A stretch of DNA of 64,000 nt from Nitrospirota bacterium (GTDB taxonomy: Bacteria > Nitrospirota > Nitrospiria > SBBL01 > JAADHI01), in assembly GCA_029261215.1 (NCBI GenBank), contig JAJDBT010000050.1, forward strand, positions 21,924 to 85,923. Direction: 5' to 3'. Each line of letters opens with the position of its first letter. Position 1 is the stretch's first letter. Below, one piece after another: positions 1-8,979 of the stretch. Under the pieces are notes generated by a model. It was not told the origin of the DNA. It ran no database searches and was given only the letters and a program-made list of their open reading frames with translations. Position numbers and translations under genes: made by a program.

Positions 1-1498
1 GCCCAAAATCAGAAAGCGCCTTTGTTTTTTCTTTAATCGACCCCGCATGCGTGACATGGATGGTTGACAGAATCTTCTTCAGCTCCTTTATGCTAAGACT
101 TAACACCCCAGCACCAATAATGGGCGCCAATTTGTCCGGTCCTTTATGAAGCTGGGTAAAAAGCGTTGTCGTATCTTTCCAAAGATCAAATCCCGGATCA
201 TCTTTGACCTCTTTTTTCCCTGCGAGATAATATGTCTGCCCCTGGTGTTCAAAGGCCAACTCATACACCATCAAGGTTAAGTCCGGGTCATCCGTCGGAT
301 GAAAGAGGTTGAATACTCCCGATTTGGCCGGAATATCCTTTCCAAAGGGCTGAAAATCGATACGGCCCGTAATCCGGCCAGGGTGAGCCGGATTCGTTAA
401 AAATGCATCCAATTCTTCAATACGAATCGTCGCATGCATGGCAAGGGTCATCCCCGTCTCTTTCCCCTTTTTTGCTCCCGTTTTAGGATCCGTTTCATCC
501 AAAACAAAAGGGCCGGACATGGTTTCCCTAAAGGTCACCCCAATCCTCGGACTTTTCATCCGGGTGGAATCCGGGCTTAAAGGCACCCCGTTTTCAGTCA
601 TGCCTTTTAGATAGTGCTGCGCGTCCGCATAACCCATGTCGATCAAGGTCGCGTTGTCCACATGCCCCAAATAAAGATCGGGATCGAGCGGCAGCGGATA
701 TTCCGGTTTAATGAGATGCAGCTTAATCGGCTTGTCGTGCCCATACACCCGCTCTCCTTTTGCAATCCGGGCATTGATTTCATTAATTTGGATAAACTCT
801 TCATGCAAGGCCCCGTTCGCGCTGACCTCAAGCATGTTCACATAGAGCCCCAGAAAGCCTCCCTTATAAACATCGGTGTTACCGAGCACCCAAACCACCC
901 ACAATTCCTCTGCACCACGTCTTACCGCCTCCATCAGATTGGCATCCCGCATAAATGCAGAGTCGTGATAGAGGTCCGTTCCAATTTTCACGGGCGGCAA
1001 AACCCCGGGCAAGGTCATGCCCGCAACCAGGTAATCAATACTGATCTGCTCGTGCGGGATCACTTCATTTATTTTTCGTGTGTAATTGCAAACGTTAAAG
1101 GTACCCGAAATCCCTCCGGCCGCACGAACACGCGCGATATCGATCCCCAAGTGCGGAAAAACCTTGTGAATGATATTGTCCGCATCGCCCATTGCCTGAA
1201 TATCCGTCAGTTTCAGATATTTATCCAGGGGCATCAAAGAAACAAAATCCTGAGGATTCAAGGTTCTCCAGCGCTCGCACATCTCCTCCGGCTGCTGACC
1301 TGAAAAGAGCATGGCATGGTTCATCGCGCCACCCGAAGTGCCGTCCACATGAGAAAAAGTCAATCCGGCTTCAAAGAGGGCGCGAATGGCCCCCGCCTGA
1401 TATGATAAACGCATGCCGCCACCCGCCAGGATCAGAGAGCGTTTCGGGCCTTTGTCAGAGGCAGGGGTCGCGCCATAAGGCGTATGTTTTGTCGTCAC
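1..1498 (-). CDS. Patatin-like phospholipase with extra C-terminal domain (3' end outside window)
   Basis: The reading frame is open to the left edge, so the C-terminus is missing; 499 codons are visible. I start it at a GTG (1496-1498) six bases after a good GGAGG. Residues 26-30 are the glycine-rich oxyanion loop GGGMR, and GTSGG at 53-57 carries nucleophile Ser55. The usual DG[G/A] acid motif appears as DSA with Asp179. These define a patatin Ser-Asp lipase/acyl hydrolase. From about residue 320 onward the protein no longer looks like patatin and instead matches the C-terminus of the GMC oxidoreductase at the head of the same operon (shared KDDPGFD, DTTTL and HKG blocks). It is the last visible gene of a four-gene operon, 59 bp after the decarboxylase-like gene. 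The substrate is unknown; an acyl ester or lipid is inferred. Confidence 0.85.
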   Translation of the reverse strand, partial: MTTKHTPYGATPASDKGPKRSLILAGGGMRLSYQAGAIRALFEAGLTFSHVDGTSGGAMNHAMLFSGQQPEEMCERWRTLNPQDFVSLMPLDKYLKLTDIQAMGDADNIIHKVFPHLGIDIARVRAAGGISGTFNVCNYTRKINEVIPHEQISIDYLVAGMTLPGVLPPVKIGTDLYHDSAFMRDANLMEAVRRGAEELWVVWVLGNTDVYKGGFLGLYVNMLEVSANGALHEEFIQINEINARIAKGERVYGHDKPIKLHLIKPEYPLPLDPDLYLGHVDNATLIDMGYADAQHYLKGMTENGVPLSPDSTRMKSPRIGVTFRETMSGPFVLDETDPKTGAKKGKETGMTLAMHATIRIEELDAFLTNPAHPGRITGRIDFQPFGKDIPAKSGVFNLFHPTDDPDLTLMVYELAFEHQGQTYYLAGKKEVKDDPGFDLWKDTTTLFTQLHKGPDKLAPIIGAGVLSLSIKELKKILSTIHVTHAGSIKEKTKALSDFG

Positions 1499-1557
1499 TG
1501 ATGACCTCCAGAAAATTTAATCGTGGTAGAAAACAGACACATCTAACCGCTCTGAAA

Positions 1558-2424
1558 TTAATCGATGGGTTTGGGCGGGGCCAGCCACTCCTGGCTTTGA
1601 TCCAAATCAACGACGCTTTCGAGTCCCTCCGGGGTTTCTCGCGGAACCTCGGGATAATCCAGAAACCAGCTTTCAAAATGATCGTCCAAAAGGCCGGTTG
1701 TTTCCGGAAAAAACCCGCTGAAGATCGGGTTTTCGCTGATATCCAGATCTTTCAAGGGCTTAATCCGGGGATGATCGCCAAGGGTGAGCTTGGCCGATCC
1801 CTTTTTAAAGAGGCAAAAACCCGCTTTTCCTTTAAAATACACATAGGACTTCATCAACATGCCACGAAAAGCACAATAGTTTGCGCCACCCATATTTACG
1901 GGGAAGGTCTCTTTTTTCGCGCGCTGGACTTCGATCTTCATCACAAGCTGACCATCCAGGTCATATTGACTACTCGCGGATTTTTCGTTGATGAGAAAAT
2001 CCAGGTTTGCCTGATGTTTCGGCATCCCCCAAATTCCCTTTCCTCCTTTGACCGAAACAATGGAGCTGACGGGCAAATCAAACACATATTGCCCTGTGCC
2101 ATAGGGTTTCATAAAAATCAGCGGGAGGAGTCTCGGCGCAGGTTTGCAGCCCTGTGTACAGCCAATGCCAATGCTGAATTCTACATATTTCCCAATCGTG
2201 GTCACACGGTAATTAATCACGGTAATCAATAACACCGCTTTGTTCCAGATTCGAAAGGGATGGACTTCCCGGCCCGGCATCAGCTTCCTGGCTTTTTCAT
2301 AGTCTATTGTATAGGCCGCCATCAGCGCCGGAGATTCTTTGGACCCCACAGGCAGGTCAAAGGGAATGCCATCCACCAACCCGTAACGCCCTTCCTGTCT
2401 TTTTAATCGTTTAGGTACTGACAT
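1558..2424 (-). CDS. Acetoacetate decarboxylase-like protein
   Basis: The 288-residue protein has the overall look of the acetoacetate decarboxylase (ADC) family. The key block GKGIWGMPKH (residues 128-137) aligns with GRELSAYPKK of the clostridial enzyme, placing Lys136 at the Schiff-base lysine (K115 there). The neighbouring lysine that lowers its pKa (K116) is His137 here, so activity may differ from true ADC. No signal peptide is visible. It lies 29 bp downstream of the alpha/beta hydrolase and 59 bp upstream of the patatin, in the same orientation, so it probably acts on a keto-acid or related product in the same pathway. Family membership is likely; the reaction is inferred. Confidence 0.75.
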   Translation of the reverse strand: MSVPKRLKRQEGRYGLVDGIPFDLPVGSKESPALMAAYTIDYEKARKLMPGREVHPFRIWNKAVLLITVINYRVTTIGKYVEFSIGIGCTQGCKPAPRLLPLIFMKPYGTGQYVFDLPVSSIVSVKGGKGIWGMPKHQANLDFLINEKSASSQYDLDGQLVMKIEVQRAKKETFPVNMGGANYCAFRGMLMKSYVYFKGKAGFCLFKKGSAKLTLGDHPRIKPLKDLDISENPIFSGFFPETTGLLDDHFESWFLDYPEVPRETPEGLESVVDLDQSQEWLAPPKPID

Positions 2425-2453
2425 CGTGATTCCTTTCTAAATAATGGCTTGAC

Positions 2454-3485
2454 TTAATGGGGACGGTCCAACTCACGAAGCATGAGGGGAAAGGTATCGC
2501 GCACTGCATTTTTCCCCAAAAAAGGATCCAAATGGCCGTAATGGGGGATCACATGCAGTGTGTGATAGTTTTTTCGTAATCCATCAAAATACTTAAAACT
2601 GTTGATCTGGCTTTTCGGTAAAAAACAACGGTTGTCTTCTCCTGCAAAAAAGGCAAATCGGGCATCTGTTTTGGGTGGACCCGCAGCAAAATCCGCAGGC
2701 AGTTCTTTCTTTCCCTCAACCGAAATCAGGTTGCCCTTGCTGGCAGAACGCGTAATCTGTCGAAAAAAGGGAATTGATACTTCGGCAAATTCATCTTTTA
2801 GCCATTCATGCGTTTCCTCATTCAAGTTTTCATGAGACCACAGAGCGGGAGAACCGGAACCATAGGTAAAACTCACCTGTTTGCAAACGGAGTTGTCGCA
2901 CTCGTGATGCGTCAGTTCCACCACGGTTGAAATTAATTTCGCAATGGGCGATTTTGCGGATATCCCCCATTGCGGATTTAAATAAGGTGTAAATTTTTCG
3001 GTTGGAGGGATGAAGACATTGAGCTTGAATCTGGACCAAAGGGGCAGCACCGGATGCAAGGAGACCGCATTGCTCACGATCGTCTTCACCTGGGGGATCA
3101 AGCCGGCAATCGCGGACATCGTAAAACTGGTAGAACCCTGACAATGGATCACGGCCTTGATTTCATCGCAGCCGGTTTCCTTCACGACCGTTTTAACCGC
3201 TTCGGGATGATCATATAATGCGGCCTGATCCAGCGTCCATTGTGTCGGCGGCAAATCGATGCTCGCTCTCCAGTTTTCCATCCAAACGTCATACCCATGC
3301 TCAAGCAAATAATCCACAAAAGTCGTTTCAGTCGGTGGCATAAACAGGTTTGCACGCACCCCCGCACCATGAACGAGTAACACAGGTCCTTTTGTCGGGG
3401 CCTTCTCCCCCTGCACATGAATCACATTACACATCATGCCGTCTCCCGCCTTAAAAGGCACGACGTGCTGTTTTAATACGCCCAC
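2454..3485 (-). CDS. Alpha/beta-fold hydrolase with Cys nucleophile
   Basis: This 343-residue protein shows the oxyanion loop VHGAG (38-42). At the nucleophile elbow it reads I-H-C115-Q-G, with Cys where most lipases have Ser. Asp284 (AGED) and His318 (HYGHLDPF) fit the rest of the triad. A Cys elbow is known from polyhydroxyalkanoate synthases and relatives. There is no signal peptide, so it is probably cytoplasmic. It sits 30 bp downstream of the GMC oxidoreductase. Hydrolases of this kind occur next to, or fused with, cholesterol-oxidase-type GMC proteins in other bacteria, which supports joint action on a lipid or sterol-like ester. The precise substrate cannot be read from the sequence. 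Confidence 0.8.
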   Translation of the reverse strand: MGVLKQHVVPFKAGDGMMCNVIHVQGEKAPTKGPVLLVHGAGVRANLFMPPTETTFVDYLLEHGYDVWMENWRASIDLPPTQWTLDQAALYDHPEAVKTVVKETGCDEIKAVIHCQGSTSFTMSAIAGLIPQVKTIVSNAVSLHPVLPLWSRFKLNVFIPPTEKFTPYLNPQWGISAKSPIAKLISTVVELTHHECDNSVCKQVSFTYGSGSPALWSHENLNEETHEWLKDEFAEVSIPFFRQITRSASKGNLISVEGKKELPADFAAGPPKTDARFAFFAGEDNRCFLPKSQINSFKYFDGLRKNYHTLHVIPHYGHLDPFLGKNAVRDTFPLMLRELDRPH

Positions 3486-3515
3486 TTGTATACTCCCCTA
3501 TTTCACTTGCGACGA

Positions 3516-5897
3516 TTACGATTTTAGCCGAAGGCTTTTCAGTTTTATTGCGTCCCCGGATTTTGCGAGCAAGGGCGCGACAAAAGCATCGTACAAACCT
3601 CCCGTAAAAAAACGAACAAAACGCGACTTCGCATCAAGGCGCTGTTTCAAACCCGTACTGTTCAGCACTTTCACTGTGGTCAATTGTTTGATAAAATCCG
3701 TAGGTAAAATCCTTAAAATACCCTTACCCACCACCGGATCACTCGCACTTTCCCCCTTGTGGACCGTGATGTACAGTGTTGTTGTATCTTCCCATACATC
3801 GAAACCGGGGTCATCCTTGATTTCCTTAAACCCATCAAAATAATAGGTGTTCCCATCTTCAGCATGAAGCTTCATCCGATAGCGCATCTGATAGGCATCC
3901 GGTTGCGTCGGATCTTTCGTGAAAAGATTAAAGAGACCTTCCGAGGCCGTAAGCGGCGCCTCCGAAAGTGCCGGGGCCACTACGCTGCCGACAATATTTC
4001 CCTGGTGTTGTTCATCATTAATGGTCTGATCCAGGTCATCACAAATAATGGTGAGGGTAAATTCGAAGGGTGAACCCGAAGATTTCCCTGAAGCGGCGGC
4101 CTGCTTGAAATCAGCCTTCTCTTCTGTCGAAAAATATCCGCGCATGGTTTCTGTAAATTGAATACCCAGGGTCTTTTGAACCGAGGCGACATTGGATTTT
4201 GAGGGCAAATCATAATTAATCTCCCAGCCCTGACCCTTCGCCAGAAGCGCACAGGTCCGTTCGGCCACCGCCGAAATCGTCAAGAGCGGATTAATCCCAA
4301 CCGAGCGTGGCAGCACTGCGCCATCACAGACATACAAACCGTCATAAACAGCAGTACCCTGGGCCGAAGAGAAGACCTGTCCTTTGTGGTTGACCGCGCC
4401 GGATTCCGCATTTTCACCCATGCAACAACCCCCCAAAGGATGTACCGTTGTGAGGCTGTTTTTTGTAAGTTTGCTCCACAACGGATTTTTAACATAGGTC
4501 CCGCCGCCCGCTTCAGTAGCTTCTTTCAAACGCTGGTTCGCCACTTCAAAAATGGGTTGTTTTCCGACGCCTGGCCAATCAATTCGAAGCCGGTCGTCCT
4601 TTAAATGCATGCGTCCATTGGAGTCATCATGCGCCATAATCAGGTAGGTTTGTGTATTGTGAACTGCGCCGTGGTAAGCTCCACGTAACAGACTCTCCAA
4701 TTCCCGGACATTTTCCTGAACAGAATCCACAAAACCCTCGTCTGTATCTTTTCCAACCAGCTTGGACGCCGTTGAAAAGGCCAGAGGCAAGACCCCCGAC
4801 AAGGCGCCGGGAAGCGACCCTTCTTCTATCACCAGACCATCGTCGAGATTGTCCTGATGCCGCATGTCAATAATGCCGGTAATGCAGGGGCCGACCGGGC
4901 TCATCTTTTCAGGGTCTTTATCTCCAAAACCGATGGCGTTGATTTCTGAATCATTGTTGTAACCAAAACCCAGGACATCGGCATTTCCGCTGAAATGCGC
5001 ACCCACCTGATCAGAAAGCGCAAGGCCTGCGGCCTTCGAGCGCAACAGAATTTCGGTGGATCCCAGGGAACCTGCGCCGAGCATCACCGTATCCGCCGAA
5101 ACAAAAAGCGTCGGCGCGTCAAACTTTTCACGGCCTGAATTTAAAATTTGATAATGCACCAGCCATCGTCCGTTTTGGCGCTCCAAACGGCGAACGGCCA
5201 CTTGGGTAAAAATCTCGGCACCGTGATTTTTGGCATCCGGCAAATAATTCATGAGCGTCGTGTTTTTCGCACTAACATTGCAGCCAGAGACACAATCGCC
5301 GCAATAATTACACGCCTCCTGATGCACCCCGACGTGATTCGTCTTTGTTTCAAAGTTGACGTTGATTGGAAGCCGGTAAGTCTTTTGATTCATGCAGGCT
5401 GCGGATTTTTCAATCGCGGCAAGCTTTGGCAAACGCGGTGCCGTCATCGGATAAGGGTTCGGTTTCAACATCGCCTCTGCGTGTTGGTAGCCTTCCTCCA
5501 CCAAAGTGCTTAAATCGTCTCGAAAAGCCTTTGGCCAGCGCGGGTCGTCAAATACGCGGTCTTCTGCCCGAACAGCGACATTCGCGTTAATCAGAGATGT
5601 CCCGCCGAGGCCAGAACCAATCACCACATTAATATCGTCATTCACTCTAAGATCAAACAAATCGGTCTCGGAACCCAAATGCCCTTTTGGCGTATCGATC
5701 TGAAATTCATGCAAGGCCTCAGATTGTGTATCCGGATATTCTCCGGGCAGAAGTTCTTTGCCGCGCTCCAGGACACAAACCTGCTGTCCCGCGCGGGCCA
5801 TACGCGAAGCGGCAATCCCGCCACCATAGCCGGAACCAATGACAACAACAGCGTAGTGATCTTTCATGTCCTTCGTTTCTGACGCAAGACGATTCAT
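3516..5897 (-). CDS. GMC oxidoreductase, cholesterol-oxidase type, with extra C-terminal domain
   Basis: This 793-residue flavoprotein begins with an FAD Rossmann motif (GSGYGG, 21-26). His486 (VHPLGGC) and Asn536 (GINPLLT) match the active-site His/Asn pair of cholesterol oxidases. Residues 196-206 form a C-x2-C-x2-C-x3-C cluster that could bind Fe-S or form disulfides. GMC homology ends near residue 560. Residues about 579-760 form a separate domain shared with the patatin of this operon. The ATG at 5897 follows GGAGG by 8 bases; Met11 is a possible alternative start. It heads the operon and is divergent from mutS. The likely reaction is oxidation of a hydroxyl group on a sterol-like or other bulky lipid alcohol; the substrate is inferred. 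Confidence 0.88.
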   Translation of the reverse strand: MNRLASETKDMKDHYAVVVIGSGYGGGIAASRMARAGQQVCVLERGKELLPGEYPDTQSEALHEFQIDTPKGHLGSETDLFDLRVNDDINVVIGSGLGGTSLINANVAVRAEDRVFDDPRWPKAFRDDLSTLVEEGYQHAEAMLKPNPYPMTAPRLPKLAAIEKSAACMNQKTYRLPINVNFETKTNHVGVHQEACNYCGDCVSGCNVSAKNTTLMNYLPDAKNHGAEIFTQVAVRRLERQNGRWLVHYQILNSGREKFDAPTLFVSADTVMLGAGSLGSTEILLRSKAAGLALSDQVGAHFSGNADVLGFGYNNDSEINAIGFGDKDPEKMSPVGPCITGIIDMRHQDNLDDGLVIEEGSLPGALSGVLPLAFSTASKLVGKDTDEGFVDSVQENVRELESLLRGAYHGAVHNTQTYLIMAHDDSNGRMHLKDDRLRIDWPGVGKQPIFEVANQRLKEATEAGGGTYVKNPLWSKLTKNSLTTVHPLGGCCMGENAESGAVNHKGQVFSSAQGTAVYDGLYVCDGAVLPRSVGINPLLTISAVAERTCALLAKGQGWEINYDLPSKSNVASVQKTLGIQFTETMRGYFSTEEKADFKQAAASGKSSGSPFEFTLTIICDDLDQTINDEQHQGNIVGSVVAPALSEAPLTASEGLFNLFTKDPTQPDAYQMRYRMKLHAEDGNTYYFDGFKEIKDDPGFDVWEDTTTLYITVHKGESASDPVVGKGILRILPTDFIKQLTTVKVLNSTGLKQRLDAKSRFVRFFTGGLYDAFVAPLLAKSGDAIKLKSLRLKS

Positions 5898-6201
5898 GAT
5901 TCATTCCTCCGTAACGTAGAAGTCTTTAAAATAACAATTGATTTTTCTTTCAAAATTGAGGCCCCTGTTTGCTGGTTTAAGCCGTCCGCCACAGTATAAT
6001 CAAGCGCAGATCATTAAGGGGAAAATACCGGAGGAAGTGTAGCAGAATGAATTGATTTTCTCTATACCGAAATAAACGATTATTGTCACCGATTTAGAAT
6101 TTCAATCTTTTTTACAATAAAGATCAATTTCTGCAACATTGAGCGCCTGACTTATTGTAAAATGCCTCCTTTATCCACCCAGCAGGATGGCAAAATAAAT
6201 T
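5898..6201. promoter_or_regulatory. Divergent intergenic region between the GMC operon and mutS
   Basis: The 304 bp between two divergent starts must hold promoters for both sides. A perfect TATAAT lies on the plus strand at 5995-6000, about 200 bp upstream of mutS, but its -35 is poor. On the minus strand the SD GGAGG sits 8 bases before the GMC start. I see no strong operator palindrome, hairpin or small gene. Confidence 0.4.
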
Positions 6202-8916
6202 ATGCACGCAACAACCCCCCTCATGAAACAATTCCTGGCGATTAAGGAAGACCATCCGGATACCGTTCTTTTTTTTCGGGTCGGGGATTTTTATGAGATG
6301 TTTTATGACGACGCCATCAAGGCTTCAAAAATTTTACAAATCACGCTCACCTCTCGCGACAAGAACAATAAAAACCCCATCCCGCTTTGCGGGGTACCCT
6401 ACCACGCGGCCCCGGGCTACATCGCCCGTTTAATCCGTGCGGGAGAGTCTGTCGCGGTCTGTGAACAGGTCGAGGAAGCCAGTGCGGGCAAAGGCATTGT
6501 TCGGCGGGAAGTCGTTCGCGTCATTACGCCCGGTACGGTCATCGAGCCCGAACTGCTCTTCGAAAAGGAGAATAATTATTTGGCCGCACTCAGCTGGAAA
6601 ACAGGCCCTGGTCTGGAAACAGCAAAGCAGGTGGGCCTAGCCTGTATCGATCTTTCCACCGGCGATTTTCAGATGCTGGCTGCGGATGCCCCCTGGTCGC
6701 AGGTGGAGGCCGAACTTATCAAAATCGCGCCCAAAGAAATTGTGCTTTCATCGCGAGAGCAAAATAATGATGCCCGTATTCAGCCACTGTCGAAGCAGTG
6801 GCCTCTGCGTTTCGCCGCGCCTGCTCTTTTTGAAACAGAAGCCGCTCACGCCGCACTTACCGCACATTTCAAGGTGCAATCTACAGCGGCCTTTGGAGGC
6901 GGATTTTTTTCACTGACTGCGGCAGGAGCCTTGATCAGCCATCTTCAAAACACACAAAAACAGTCCCTCGTGAATATCGCCACGCTGCGGCCCATTCCGG
7001 CCAGCGGCGTGATGCGGATACATCCGCTCGCGCTAAAACACCTCGACCTCATCCCACTTTATCGTGATCAGAAAGGGGGTACCCTTTTTGATCTGCTCGA
7101 CCACACGGTCACGCCAATGGGTGGACGGCTTTTAAAAGCGTCTATTCTCCGGCCCCTGCTCGACATTCAAGCCATTCAAACACGCCAAGACGGCGTGACG
7201 TTTTTCTATGAACATCTCGCGCTCAGAACAGGGCTCCGAAGCCAACTCAAACAGATTGCCGACCTTGAACGGCTCATCGGCCGCATCAGCCTTAAAGCCG
7301 CACAGCCACGTGATTTAATCGCGCTGAAAAATTCCATCTCCCTGCTTCCCGAAATTCAGAACACACTTTCTCACCGTGAGGAAATCACCGAGGAAAGCCT
7401 GCATCCAAAAATCATGACCGAGGTACTCAGTGCTTGGGACAACATGAGTTCGGTGTATCAGCTCATTGATGAATCCATCATGCCGGAGCCGCCCTTCACA
7501 CTCAAAGAAGGCGGCGTGATTCAAACGGGCTACCTGCCGGAACTCGACGAACTGCGCCGCTTTCAAAAAGAAGGCCGGTCGATGCTGACAAAAATCGAAC
7601 AAGACGAACGCAGCCGCACCGGGATTGATTCACTGAAGGTGCGTTACAATCAGATCCACGGGTACTATATCGAGATCAGTAAAAACCATATTCAAAAGGT
7701 GCCCGAAGATTATATCCGAAAACAAACGCTCGCAAACGCCGAGCGTTACATGACCCTGGAGCTAAAAACCCTGGAAGAAAAACTCACCGGGGCAAAAGAT
7801 GCAATCCTGGCACTTGAAATGCGGGCATTCGAGGAAATTCGTTATGACCTCTCTCAGGAAACAGCCCGTATTCAGCGCATGGCTAAAACCATTGCGCTCA
7901 TCGATCTTCTTTCCGCTCTGGCAGAAATTGCACATCACAACCACTACTGCCGACCCATCGTAAACGATGATGCGCTGATTCGCATCATCGAAGGACGACA
8001 CCCCGTTCTGGAGGCCGGAATGTCTGGCGGGAAAGAAGGGTTTGTGCCCAATGACACACACATCCATCCCCCCGACGAACAACTTTTGATTTTAACCGGG
8101 CCCAACATGGCCGGAAAATCAACCTATATGCGTCAGATCGCCCTCATCGTGCTGATGGCGCAAATGGGAAGCTATGTTCCCGCACGCAAAGCCACCATTG
8201 GCGTGGCCGACCAGATATTCACCCGTGTCGGTGCGCAGGATGCATTAAATGAAGGCATGAGCACCTTCATGGTGGAAATGACGGAAATGTCCCAAATTTT
8301 AAGACACGCGACTGAAAAAAGTCTGATTTTGCTGGATGAAATCGGGCGAGGAACCAGCACCTTTGATGGCATGAGCATCGCCTGGGCCATTGCGGAATAT
8401 GTACATACCACACTGAAAGCCCGCACCCTCTTTGCGACGCATTATCATGAATTGACCGGGCTTTCGATGATTTATCCCGGCATCCGAAACTATCATATTC
8501 TCGTTCGGGAGTGGGGAGAAGAAATCGTTTTTTTAAGAAAAATGGTGGAAGGCGGGTCTGATAAAAGTTACGGCATACAAGTCGGCCGCCTTGCGGGACT
8601 ACCGGTGGAAATCATCAAAAGGGCCAAAGCCGTTTTAAAAACACTCGATCAAAAAACACTCGGCACGCCGCTTTATACTCATTTTTCACCAGACTCCTCA
8701 TCCTATGCCGCTGAGCAACCGGGACTCTTTTCGGAACCAACACTCCCAGCGGAACGACAGGAGCCCGAAATCCAGTTTCTGGAACACCCTGTACTGGATG
8801 TCTTGAAAAAGATTGATCCGATGCATTTAAGCCCCATGCAGGCACTTCAGGCTCTTGCCGACCTCAAAACAATATTAGAAAAAGAGGCCCTAAAACAGGA
8901 TCAGGACAAGCTCTGA
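6202..8916 (+). CDS. mutS: DNA mismatch repair protein MutS
   Basis: The 904-residue protein is full length for MutS1. The mismatch-reading motif is intact: GDFYEMF contains Phe30 and Glu32, the F-x-E pair that stacks on the mispair. Walker A is GPNMAGKST (633-641), followed by Walker B LLDEIGRGTS (near 708) and the ATHYHEL switch. It recognises base mismatches and small loops in DNA and recruits MutL; no mutL lies in the window. Met8 of MKQFLAIK is an alternative start closer to the usual N-terminus, and the SD before either is weak (AGGA about 15 bases upstream). It is followed 63 bp later by the SagB-type gene on the same strand. Confidence 0.98.
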   Translation: MHATTPLMKQFLAIKEDHPDTVLFFRVGDFYEMFYDDAIKASKILQITLTSRDKNNKNPIPLCGVPYHAAPGYIARLIRAGESVAVCEQVEEASAGKGIVRREVVRVITPGTVIEPELLFEKENNYLAALSWKTGPGLETAKQVGLACIDLSTGDFQMLAADAPWSQVEAELIKIAPKEIVLSSREQNNDARIQPLSKQWPLRFAAPALFETEAAHAALTAHFKVQSTAAFGGGFFSLTAAGALISHLQNTQKQSLVNIATLRPIPASGVMRIHPLALKHLDLIPLYRDQKGGTLFDLLDHTVTPMGGRLLKASILRPLLDIQAIQTRQDGVTFFYEHLALRTGLRSQLKQIADLERLIGRISLKAAQPRDLIALKNSISLLPEIQNTLSHREEITEESLHPKIMTEVLSAWDNMSSVYQLIDESIMPEPPFTLKEGGVIQTGYLPELDELRRFQKEGRSMLTKIEQDERSRTGIDSLKVRYNQIHGYYIEISKNHIQKVPEDYIRKQTLANAERYMTLELKTLEEKLTGAKDAILALEMRAFEEIRYDLSQETARIQRMAKTIALIDLLSALAEIAHHNHYCRPIVNDDALIRIIEGRHPVLEAGMSGGKEGFVPNDTHIHPPDEQLLILTGPNMAGKSTYMRQIALIVLMAQMGSYVPARKATIGVADQIFTRVGAQDALNEGMSTFMVEMTEMSQILRHATEKSLILLDEIGRGTSTFDGMSIAWAIAEYVHTTLKARTLFATHYHELTGLSMIYPGIRNYHILVREWGEEIVFLRKMVEGGSDKSYGIQVGRLAGLPVEIIKRAKAVLKTLDQKTLGTPLYTHFSPDSSSYAAEQPGLFSEPTLPAERQEPEIQFLEHPVLDVLKKIDPMHLSPMQALQALADLKTILEKEALKQDQDKL

Positions 8917-8979
8917 TTGACATTTTTTCCTAAAATCGATTAACCTGCACTTCATAGTATCAGGAAAGGGTTTGGAGAA

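Noticed and set aside
614..2232. Long plus-strand open frames opposite the patatin and ADC-like genes
   Set aside because: They are shadows of the minus-strand genes; their translations show no domain, SD or sensible composition.
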